Source: Candidatus Kapaibacterium sp. (GTDB taxonomy: Bacteria > Bacteroidota > Ignavibacteria > Palsa-1295). From it: a stretch of 12,900 bases of DNA. Position numbers and translations under genes: made by a program. Under the pieces are notes generated by a model. The model made no database searches. It was not told the origin of the DNA and was given only the letters and a program-made list of their open reading frames with translations. The stretch covers positions 1-12,900 of the forward strand of contig JANWLI010000013.1 of assembly GCA_025450975.1 (NCBI GenBank), in the 5' to 3' direction. The first letter of the stretch is position 1. Every line of letters starts with the position of its first letter. Below, one piece after another: positions 1 to 7,300 of the stretch.

Positions 1-593
1 GAAGTTTCTATCGCGGAACAACTGCAAAGATCCATTTCATCAACATGACGACCCTAAAGGTGACAGACTCTATCGAGATCGGCGGCACAGATTATGTTGC
101 TTCGCTTATCGATGCAGGCAGTAGCGCGTTCGTTCTTTACGGAAATCGCGTCGGCGTGTTAAACTTTAATGCGAAGGCGATCACAAATACGAGCCTGATC
201 GCCAAATCGTACTATGGTGGTTACTTTGATGCAGAGTCCAATGAAGTATATCTTGGTACGGCTAAAGACTTCCAGACGAACGATACGGTTGACATTTACC
301 ATGCAGTTTCAGGCGACTTTAGACGTACCTTTTCTGTAGGAATTGCCGCAGGACATTTCTCCAAGTTCAGCGATGGTACGACGAAGAAGATCTTCATTCT
401 CAATGAAGGACGCTTTGGCGGCAATAATGCCAGCCTTTCTTCTTTCAACTATAGTAACGCAGAAGTCAAGAACGACCTGGCTGTGGAACTGGGAGATGTC
501 GGCAATGACATAATGGTAATGAACGGAAATCTCTATGTGCTGTTAAATGGGTCGCGAAAGATCGTTGTGCTCGATCCGGCAACGCTCCAGTAG
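1..593 (+). CDS. BtuG/DUF5074-like secreted beta-propeller protein, 5' end cut off by the window
   Basis: The reading frame is open to the window edge (first full codon at base 3), so the ATG at 45 is probably internal; residues before it (…KIHFIN) already read as a propeller strand. The visible 196 residues show YVTN/YncE-like blades: a blade around TTLKVTDSIEIGG and GNRVGVLNFN, then a typical DUF5074-type block with ILNEGRFGGNNASLSSF, LGDVGNDIMVMNG and a final strand KIVVLDPATLQ before two stop codons. In Bacteroidota such propellers are usually exported lipoproteins at the cell surface; BtuG, which captures vitamin B12 and hands it to BtuB, belongs to this group. A B12 role is only a guess here, because the N-terminus, any TonB-dependent receptor and any cobalamin riboswitch lie outside the window. 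The NEG block is generally near the N-terminus in relatives I know, but here it is the last blade. The membrane protein gene starts 24 bases downstream, so the two may be co-transcribed. Confidence 0.7.
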   Translation, partial: SFYRGTTAKIHFINMTTLKVTDSIEIGGTDYVASLIDAGSSAFVLYGNRVGVLNFNAKAITNTSLIAKSYYGGYFDAESNEVYLGTAKDFQTNDTVDIYHAVSGDFRRTFSVGIAAGHFSKFSDGTTKKIFILNEGRFGGNNASLSSFNYSNAEVKNDLAVELGDVGNDIMVMNGNLYVLLNGSRKIVVLDPATLQ

Positions 594-617
594 TAAACTT
601 CGTATTTTTGCAAGGTT

Positions 618-1163
618 ATGAAAAAGAACGAATTGATCTTAGCATCGTCGCTCGTGGCGATCGGCATCGCTACACGATTGCTCTTTAACGAGCTGGGCCT
701 TTGGAATTTCAATGCAGTGACGGCAAGCGCGATGTTCGCCGGTGCGTTCATTGCGTCGGCCCGGATGCGGTATATCATTCCACTCGTAACGATGTTCCTG
801 ACTGACGCTGTCCTTGGCTTCTACTATGCGCCGAGCATGGCCGTCAACTACGGAGCGTTGCTCATTGCCGTTATGGCAGGCACGGTCTATGCAACGAAGC
901 CATCGTTGTTGAAGTACTTCATCGCCTTCCTCGGAAGTTCGGTGAGTTTCTTCGTCATCACGAACTTCGGCGCATGGATGTTCCAGACGATGGAGCCGCA
1001 GCTCTACCCAATGACTCTTGACGGGCTGATGACAGCGTACGCTGCTGCAATTCCGTTCTATCAGAACTCCGTTGCAAGTAATCTGTTATTCAGCGCAGTT
1101 ATGTTTGGTGGGTTTGAATTGGCGAAAGTCTATCTGCCAAAAGAAACGGCTGTCGCACGATGA
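618..1163 (+). CDS. DUF6580-type six-helix membrane protein
   Basis: A 181-residue, very hydrophobic protein with about six predicted membrane segments (near residues 5-25, 30-48, 50-70, 75-92, 95-120 and 150-172) and no signal peptide of the cleaved type. Marks I associate with the DUF6580 family are the early Arg followed by a small-residue helix (NAVTASAMFAGAF), the LTDAVLGF segment near 61-68, TNFGAWMF near 115-122, and AAIPFYQN near 143-150 preceding the last helix. Size and topology resemble substrate-binding S components of ECF vitamin transporters, but I cannot assign a substrate. It lies 24 bases after a BtuG-like propeller gene, which makes a small envelope/uptake operon plausible; that link is inference. 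The ATG at 618 is the only sensible start, giving a Lys-rich MKKNE cap before the first helix. There is no strong ribosome binding site, only a weak AAGG five bases upstream. Confidence 0.8.
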   Translation: MKKNELILASSLVAIGIATRLLFNELGLWNFNAVTASAMFAGAFIASARMRYIIPLVTMFLTDAVLGFYYAPSMAVNYGALLIAVMAGTVYATKPSLLKYFIAFLGSSVSFFVITNFGAWMFQTMEPQLYPMTLDGLMTAYAAAIPFYQNSVASNLLFSAVMFGGFELAKVYLPKETAVAR

Positions 1164-1200
1164 GCGTATTTGAATATTACTGTTAATTGATATTAGGTGT

Positions 1201-1227
1201 AAGGCTCCTCACGAGGGAGCCTTTTTT
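1201..1227 (+). terminator. Hairpin plus T-run between the membrane protein gene and carA; terminator or carA attenuator
   Basis: Arm AAGGCTCC (1201-1208) pairs perfectly with GGAGCCTT (1216-1223) across a 7-base loop, and a run of six T ends at 1227. This is a standard intrinsic terminator shape and would end transcripts of the upstream pair. The T-run touches the first possible carA start (ATG at 1228), so any carA promoter must lie before or inside the hairpin. If transcription of carA begins upstream, this hairpin is in the carA leader. Confidence 0.75.
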
Positions 1228-1239
1228 ATGAAGGGAAGT

Positions 1240-2328
1240 ATGCAGGCTCGGTTAGTATTAGAAAATGGTGTTGTATTTCGAGGGAATGCCTTTGGCGCGA
1301 TCGAGAAAGCCAGAGGCGAGGGCGAAGTCGTCTTTACGACGGCGCTGACCGGCTATCAGGAGATCCTGACGGACCCATCGTTCGCGTGGCAGATCGTGAC
1401 GATGACCAATCCGCTCATCGGCAATTACGGCACCAACGACGAAGACCTCGAAAGCATCAAGCCGTTTGTCGGTGGCTTCGTTATCCGCGAACTGAGCCGC
1501 CAGGTATCGAACTGGCGCTCACAGGCAAGTCTGCCTGACTTCCTGAAGCGTCACGATATTCGCGGCATCGAAGGCGTCGATACCAGAAAGCTCGTTCGTA
1601 TTCTCCGCTCCGAGGGTGCGCTGCGCGGCATTATCAGTACAGAGCAGCTTCGCGATGAAGAATTACTCGAAGCAGTCCGAGCGCTTCCACTCATGGCTGG
1701 CCTTGACCTGACGAAGGGCGTGACGACAAAGGGGACGTACAAGGTTGCTGTAGAGAATGCAAAGTCGCCGCACGTAGTCGTTATCGATTACGGCATTAAG
1801 CAGAATATTATTAATAAGCTTCACGACCACGGCGCAGAGCTGACAGTCGTGCCATCGACGACTTCATTCGAAGAGATCGAGGGACACAAGCCTGATGGAA
1901 TATTCCTTGCCAATGGCCCGGGCGATCCGGATGCTGTGAAAGACAGCCTTGAAACTGTGAAGCGACTTATCCATTCGGAGAAGTATCCGATCTTTGGCAT
2001 ATGCTTAGGGCACCAGTTGCTTTCACTCGCACTAGGAGCACAGACATATAAGTTGAAGTTTGGCCATCGCGGCGCGAATCATCCGGTAAAGAACCTTAAG
2101 ACAGGGAAGATCGAGATCACTGCGCAGAACCATGGCTTTGCCGTCGATCCGGCGTCGATGCCGGATACATGTGAGCTGACGCATATCAATCTTAATGATA
2201 ACACTGTTGAGGGATTTCGGCACAAGTCGCTGCCGATCTTCGCCGTACAATATCATCCTGAGGCATCACCAGGACCGCACGAAAGCGATTATCTTTTCGA
2301 CGATTTCATGGAAGCGCTGAGGAAGTAG
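1240..2328 (+). CDS. carA: Carbamoyl-phosphate synthase small (glutaminase) subunit
   Basis: CarA hydrolyses glutamine and passes ammonia to CarB, which makes carbamoyl phosphate for pyrimidine and arginine synthesis in the cytoplasm. The N-terminal CarA domain is complete (LVLENGVVFRGNAFG, TALTGYQEILTDPSF, TNPLIGNYG, IEGVDTRKLVRILR), and the C-terminal half is a class I glutamine amidotransferase. Counting from the start at 1240, the nucleophile Cys255 sits in GICLGHQ, and His339 and Glu341 in QYHPEAS. The usual oxyanion-loop sequence ANGPGDP is present. I prefer the ATG at 1240, because MQARLVLENG matches the normal CarA beginning and AAGGGA lies four bases ahead; the ATG at 1228 would add four residues and begin on the T-run of the hairpin. 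Length (362 residues) is normal. carB is not adjacent: the next gene is convergent, and the 3' ends overlap by 40 bases. Confidence 0.96.
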   Translation: MQARLVLENGVVFRGNAFGAIEKARGEGEVVFTTALTGYQEILTDPSFAWQIVTMTNPLIGNYGTNDEDLESIKPFVGGFVIRELSRQVSNWRSQASLPDFLKRHDIRGIEGVDTRKLVRILRSEGALRGIISTEQLRDEELLEAVRALPLMAGLDLTKGVTTKGTYKVAVENAKSPHVVVIDYGIKQNIINKLHDHGAELTVVPSTTSFEEIEGHKPDGIFLANGPGDPDAVKDSLETVKRLIHSEKYPIFGICLGHQLLSLALGAQTYKLKFGHRGANHPVKNLKTGKIEITAQNHGFAVDPASMPDTCELTHINLNDNTVEGFRHKSLPIFAVQYHPEASPGPHESDYLFDDFMEALRK

Positions 2329-3668
2329 TTCTCCTCGTGTTCCGGAAATAGATATTTTCTCAAAGCTTTTGCTGCATGTTGTCCGTTGCGGACAGCACCC
2401 TCGATCGTCATGGGCAGGGCATTCTGCACAAGATCTCCAGCAAGGACGAGATTCGGTATCGAAGTATGCATATGAGGCCGCGCATGCTGAAGTGCTGGAG
2501 TTAGAAGTACGGTTGCGCGTTTTTCCTTGATCACCTGCGAGCGCAAAATCTTAGCACTGTCGGCATTCGGAACGGTGGCGCAGATATCCTTCCAGAATAT
2601 CTCAATTATCTCTTCATTTGTTAGATCAACCAGATTCTCTCCGGCGCTGACTGTGCATGAGATCAGCTGCTTTGTATAGTTTGATGGCTTTGGGAAAACC
2701 CATTGAATACTCGTTCCGATAAAGCCGGTGATCGGATGGTGAAGGATCTCCTTATCAAGCCAAAGGTAGGCGTTGATGATCGGCGAAAAGCCCAGCTTCG
2801 GCATCGTCGGCAATAACTGCTCGGGAAGGACGGGGTTTTCGTAAGAGGTAGAGGAGTAGATAAGGGCATCGAAGACTTCCGTATCGGCATCTTTGCGCTC
2901 GACGTAGATCTTGCCATGCCGTTCGAAGATGTTCGTGATCTGCGCGCCGAAGATAAATGTGTGATCTCTCTCGGTGAGATATTTCACTGCCGGGTCGACG
3001 AGCAGGTCGCCAAGACCCGCAGTCGGGAAGAGCAGACGACTAAAGCGGTGATCACGGAAGAAGATCGTCCTGACTATATTTACAAACACTTGCGCGCTTG
3101 CTTTGTCGATTGGAGTATTCATCGTCCCGAGAACGAGTGGCTCCCAAAGTTTTTGGATCAGTGTTTCCGGCTGTCTGTACTTTGCAAAAAGCTGTGCGCA
3201 GGTCAGGTCTTTCGCGTGCTTATCGGCATTGAGGAACATGACAGCCAGTCCGAATCTGCCTGCAGCGATCTTCTCGAAGAGGGCAAGGATATCGGAAGTG
3301 AGCATGCCAAGACCCAGATTGAATGGCATCGGAAGGTGCGCAGGGAGTTTCAACCGGTAAGGCGTCTCTTCACCTTTGATGTAGTAGTGAACATTCAGCC
3401 CTTTCTGCGACTTTACAAGATGTAGTGCATCAATCGTCCGCAGGTAGTGAAGTGTATGTAGATATGAACGCATCAGCAGATGCTGGCCGTTATCCAGGGT
3501 GTCGCCGGTCGCAGGATCGACGAATGAGCGCGTCCGGCCACCGGGCTCGCGGCGCGATTCAAAGATCGTGATATGCAGCGGCGACGGAACTGGCAGGTGC
3601 GCAAGCTCCACAGCAGCTGCGAGGCCGCTTGTTCCGCTACCTATGATGGCAATTCGTCTCGTCTTCGT
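2289..3668 (-). CDS. hpnE: Hydroxysqualene dehydroxylase HpnE, FAD-dependent, with no canonical start codon
   Basis: HpnE is a flavoprotein of the amine oxidase/phytoene desaturase superfamily. It reduces hydroxysqualene to squalene in the HpnC-HpnD-HpnE route that feeds hopanoids or other triterpenes. Family marks are DNGQHLLMRSY, LWEPLVLGTMNTP followed by SAQVFVNIVR, LLFPTAGLGDLLVDPA, GTSIQWVF, KEKRATVLLTPALQ and the C-terminal FAD block LVLAGDLVQNALPMTIEGAVRNG. The GDW of many relatives is GDL here. The first ordinary start codon, GTG at 3611, would delete the dinucleotide-binding loop: upstream in the same frame the sequence reads KTRRIAIIGSGTSGLAAAVEL, with the glycine loop GSGTSG. Between that and the TAA at 3672-3674 there is no ATG, GTG or TTG. 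I set the start at the ACG at 3668-3666, one base from ATG, which would give M-KTRRIAIIG. A rare start, a recent mutation or a sequencing error are all possible. The C-terminal tail overlaps the end of carA. hpnC and hpnD are not in the window. Confidence 0.9.
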   Translation of the reverse strand, partial: TKTRRIAIIGSGTSGLAAAVELAHLPVPSPLHITIFESRREPGGRTRSFVDPATGDTLDNGQHLLMRSYLHTLHYLRTIDALHLVKSQKGLNVHYYIKGEETPYRLKLPAHLPMPFNLGLGMLTSDILALFEKIAAGRFGLAVMFLNADKHAKDLTCAQLFAKYRQPETLIQKLWEPLVLGTMNTPIDKASAQVFVNIVRTIFFRDHRFSRLLFPTAGLGDLLVDPAVKYLTERDHTFIFGAQITNIFERHGKIYVERKDADTEVFDALIYSSTSYENPVLPEQLLPTMPKLGFSPIINAYLWLDKEILHHPITGFIGTSIQWVFPKPSNYTKQLISCTVSAGENLVDLTNEEIIEIFWKDICATVPNADSAKILRSQVIKEKRATVLLTPALQHARPHMHTSIPNLVLAGDLVQNALPMTIEGAVRNGQHAAKALRKYLFPEHEENYFLSASMKSSKR

Positions 3669-3681
3669 AACTTATTAACGC

Positions 3682-4056
3682 GTGAGCATTAAACGTTCAA
3701 ATACGCCGAAGCATTTACCGGACTTTCTCGATCTTGAGCCAAAAAAGCAAACGTCGAGCTTCTATGAGCGCGTCTATGAGATCGTTCGCCAGATACCGAA
3801 AGGGAAGGTCACCACGTATGGCGCGATCGGTGAAACACTTGGTCTAAAAAGCTCTGCGAGGCTTGTGGGGATGGCAATGAAGGCAGTTCCGCCTGACCTT
3901 GACGTCCCAGCGCATAGAGTGGTAAATAGAACCGGGTCATTGACGGCCGCGCCTGCATTTGGAGGATATGAGCGTCTGCGTTGGCTCTTAGAGCGAGAAG
4001 GTATTTCCTTCATCGAAGAGCGTATTAATATGTCGAAACACTTTTGGCATCCTTAA
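3682..4056 (+). CDS. Alkyltransferase-like (ATL) protein of the MGMT family, lacking the active cysteine
   Basis: A 124-residue protein matching the DNA-binding domain of O6-alkylguanine-DNA alkyltransferases: FYERVYEIVRQIPKGKVTTYGAIGETLG (helix-turn-helix with the helix-capping Tyr46), SARLVGMAMKAVP, PAHRVVNRTGSL and a C-terminal RINMSKHFW. Active alkyltransferases have PCHRV; here it is PAHRV with Ala77, so the protein cannot accept the alkyl group. ATL proteins of this kind flip and bind alkylated guanine and hand the lesion to nucleotide excision repair; this role is known for the family and inferred here. The start is GTG at 3682, which follows directly on an in-frame TAA at 3676-3678, and it carries about 26 extra N-terminal residues before the conserved domain. 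It diverges from hpnE with only about 13 bases between the two likely starts, so promoters must overlap coding sequence, or the true start lies further in. No clear terminator follows. Confidence 0.87.
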   Translation: MSIKRSNTPKHLPDFLDLEPKKQTSSFYERVYEIVRQIPKGKVTTYGAIGETLGLKSSARLVGMAMKAVPPDLDVPAHRVVNRTGSLTAAPAFGGYERLRWLLEREGISFIEERINMSKHFWHP

Positions 4057-4376
4057 AACCATACTAATTTTTTACTTTTTGGAAATAAAGAAAAAGTTAC
4101 GTATATTAGTTATTCTTCGCACGTCGAGCTCTCGAGCGCCTTATCAAGACACTCTTCTGCACTCGCCCGAATAGTACGTATACTATCTCTTAAAAGAGAA
4201 TATCTCTTTTATTACGTGTCGAAGAACTTCTTTCGTAAATCCTAAAGGACTACACTTCTACTAGTCCTACATGTGTACCATACGGTACGCCCGCCTTTAG
4301 TAATGGCTACGTCTGTACGTCGAGTACAAACAACCACTGCAATCTGGCGGAGTTCATTTCATCAATATTTAGTACT
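4057..4376 (+). other. 320-base gene-free stretch rich in inverted repeats, probable long leader of the fibre-like gene
   Basis: No open reading frame of note. The stretch begins AT-rich and holds a promoter candidate at 4078-4109. After this comes a series of short inverted repeats: ATAGTA/TACTAT (4171-4186, 4-base loop), AAAAGAGA/TCTCTTTT (4192-4210, 3-base loop), AGGACTA/TAGTCCT (4246-4268, 9-base loop) and GTACC/GGTAC (4275-4288, 4-base loop). Another TCTCTT just upstream (4185-4190) can pair alternatively with the left arm of the second hairpin, so two exclusive folds are possible. If the promoter is right, the leader is about 260 bases. No Shine-Dalgarno site precedes the ATG at 4377. 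I do not recognise a known riboswitch family. Confidence 0.6.
4078..4109 (+). promoter_or_regulatory. Candidate Bacteroidota-type promoter for the fibre-like gene
   Basis: TTTG (4078-4081), a 20-base spacer, then TATATTAG (4102-4109), which matches the Bacteroidota -7 consensus TAnnTTTG at all but one defined position. The spacing equals that of the candidate at 8023-8055. Start of transcription would fall near 4116. Confidence 0.45.
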
Positions 4377-7300
4377 ATGAAAACTATCTTCGCATCCGCG
4401 CTAGTAGCGTTTGCCTTGCTATTGTCGCAAGGTTTGAATGCACAGCAGCTCGTGACTTCTAATACACAGCGTCTCTTGAGCTATCAAGGCTCTATCACGC
4501 ATAAAGGGATAGCCGTAAACGGACACCATGTTGTAAAAGTTAGACTCTACAATGATCCGAACGGTCAGCAATTACTTTGGGAAGATGCCTTTCCGATAGA
4601 AATTAAAGACGGAATTTTCTCCATCATGCTTGGAAGTATAAAGCAACTTCCATCTTCATCGCAGCTCGATGGCTCAATCTGGCTTGGAATAGGTATAGAT
4701 GATGATAAAGAGCTGAGGCCGCTGACTCCTCTTGCTTCGTCTGTACAGGCACTTTCTGTAGCAGACGGATCGATAACCGCTGATAAAATAGCGACCGATT
4801 ATGTCGGAAGTATTACCCTGGATAATCAGAAGCTCACGGGGAGAGGAGGCAAATTAAATTTAGCAAGTGGGCCGGGGACAATGTTGCTGTATGATAAGGA
4901 AACAAAAACCCTCACTATCGCTTCGAGTTTATCGATCCCAAGCCAAAGCATACAGACAATTCTTAGCGATCCATGCACTAATAATGCCGATGGCGGTGAC
5001 ACCAAGAATATTGTTGCTGGAGGATGTGCAAATAGTGCAACTGCAACAACTGCAAGTGGTGGATTTGCATCGATTTTGGGTGGGGAGGGTAATAACGCTT
5101 TAGGGTTGCATTCAACAGTCGGGGGTGGGAAATCAAATACCGCCGGAAGTAGTGGAAGTACACATGCAGGTGTTACCGGAGGAGAACTTAATACCGCTAC
5201 AGGTGGACATTCTTTTATTGGAGGAGGGGAGGAGAATAACGCGTCTGCCACGCATTCGGCGATCGGAGGTGGAAGAAACAATCAAGCAACCGGTGGCGAT
5301 GCATTTGTTGGTGGCGGGAACACTAATCAAGCCCTGAGCACGAGCGCTACTATCGGCGGAGGTGCAAATAATACCGTAAGTAATCAATTCTCTACAATAG
5401 GAGGCGGATTGCAAAACAATACCCTGATGACAACAAAATCATTTATTGGTGGTGGCGAATTACACCAGATTACCGATGATTGGAGTACTATTGGCGGAGG
5501 TAGTGCGAATACCGTTGGGAACAATAACCCGCTGCCCGTCGCCAATGTAGCTAATCCACCTATCAATCCATCAACATTTGATGCTCCGTTTGGAACCGTC
5601 GGGGGAGGACTGAGTAACTATGCCGGAGGTTTTGAGTCGTCGATTACCGGTGGGGAGAAAAATATTGCCATGGGGACAACATCTTCGATTATTGGCGGCT
5701 GGATGAATATTGCAGTAGGCGGCGCATCGACGATCGGTGGTGGTGAACAAAATCAAATAGGTGTCAATACGAACGCGATTACTCGAAATCCCGCTGCAGC
5801 TCCTACCCATACCGTGATGGGCGGGGAATGGATCGTAACTACCACCACACCGAACTCGGCCAGGTATGCCGCCATTCTTGGTGGCCAGCAAAACATTATC
5901 CTTCAAAGCGATTATAGCTTTATTGGGGCTGGTAACAACAACGCTATAGGACTTTCAGGAGGCATGACGTTTACGGCGAGTAACGCCGTCATCGGCGGTG
6001 GGTTGTCGAATACGATTACCTCAAGTGATGCCACGATCGGAGGTGGCAATGGAAATACCGTTTCTAGTTCGGGAGGATTTATTGGTGGCGGAACAGGCAA
6101 CTCAATTTCAACAGGGACTGACGCTATAGTTGTGGGCGGTTCTGGCAACAGTGCATCGGGTATGACTTCGGCAGTCGGTGGAGGTTCTTCGAATGGGGTC
6201 TCTGGGACAGGCTCCACCATCGCAGGTGGGGAAAGTAATTCAGTCTCCGGAAATAAATCTGCTATACCAGGTGGAAGAATGTTGACGTTAGGCGATAATA
6301 GTTTTGGCTTTAACGGAGATGCGAATATTTCAACCACTCAAACAGATCTTTCGGCGTTTTCTCAAGTTACCTATTTTGGAGAAACTGAAGTTTGGATTGG
6401 CAATGTCACGAATAGTCCACAACCCTTGCTGTTCTTTACTGCGAACAACGACTTCGACTATAGTTCGGCAATTGCTACTGGATTTGTGGCGCCAAGCTCA
6501 CGTTCGACAACATTAGTGTACACGTTACCATCGGATGATCCGGCTCAATCTGGTTCATTTCTGATGAGCGACCAAAATGGCAACTTACGGTGGGACGAAA
6601 CGATTAACATTCAATCGCAAATAACGGGTGTCTTGCCAGTTGCGAATGGGGGTACGGGGCAGTCGTCAGTAGCTGTAGGAGACTTATTGGTAGGGGCAGC
6701 AAACAATACGTTGTCAAAATTAACAATCGGAAATAACAATGACTTCTTGAAGATTACTAATGGAAGCCCTGTTTGGGCTCCGATTACCGTGTCAGCGATC
6801 AATTTCGCTACAACGACGCTCACGGGCACCGTACCGGTACCTAATGGGGGTACGGGACTCTCAGCAGTCACCGTGGGAGACCTATTAGTTGGCGCAGCAG
6901 GGAACACGCTGTCACTGCTTGCCGTAAGTACAAATAATGGCGATATATTACAGGTTGTCAACGGAGTTCCTGCGTGGGGAACGGTTTCTGTATCGGCAAT
7001 TAATTTCGGAACCACGACGCTCACAGGCACAGTACCGGTAGCTAATGGAGGTACTGGGCAATCCACCGTTACTTCCGGTGACCTATTAGTTGGCGGTGTG
7101 ACAAATACGCTTACAAAACTAGGAATTGGTGCTAATGGCGATTTCCTGAAAGTTGTTAACGGAGCCCTTGCCTGGTCGACTGCAACTGTGTCAGCAATTA
7201 ATTTCGCTACAGCGACACTGACGAGTACAGTGCCTGTAGCTAATGGAGGTACTGGCATCTCAACTGTCACCGCAGGAGACCTATTAGTTGGTGGGGCAAA

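Noticed and set aside
603..610. TATTTTTG just before the DUF6580-type gene, an exact match to the -7 consensus
   Set aside because: No TTTG-like partner 19-21 bases upstream, and the transcript would start at or next to the ATG; more likely the gene is co-transcribed with the propeller gene.
2916..3425. A 169-codon plus-strand frame inside hpnE
   Set aside because: Antisense of conserved HpnE sequence, with no homology that I recognise.
3682..4056. Active O6-methylguanine-DNA methyltransferase (ogt)
   Set aside because: The acceptor cysteine of PCHRV is alanine here (PAHRV), and the protein lacks the N-terminal domain.
5070..6275. CRISPR-like or tandem DNA repeat array
   Set aside because: The repeats are protein-level, 42-48 bases, in frame and highly degenerate at the DNA level, without constant repeats and unique spacers.
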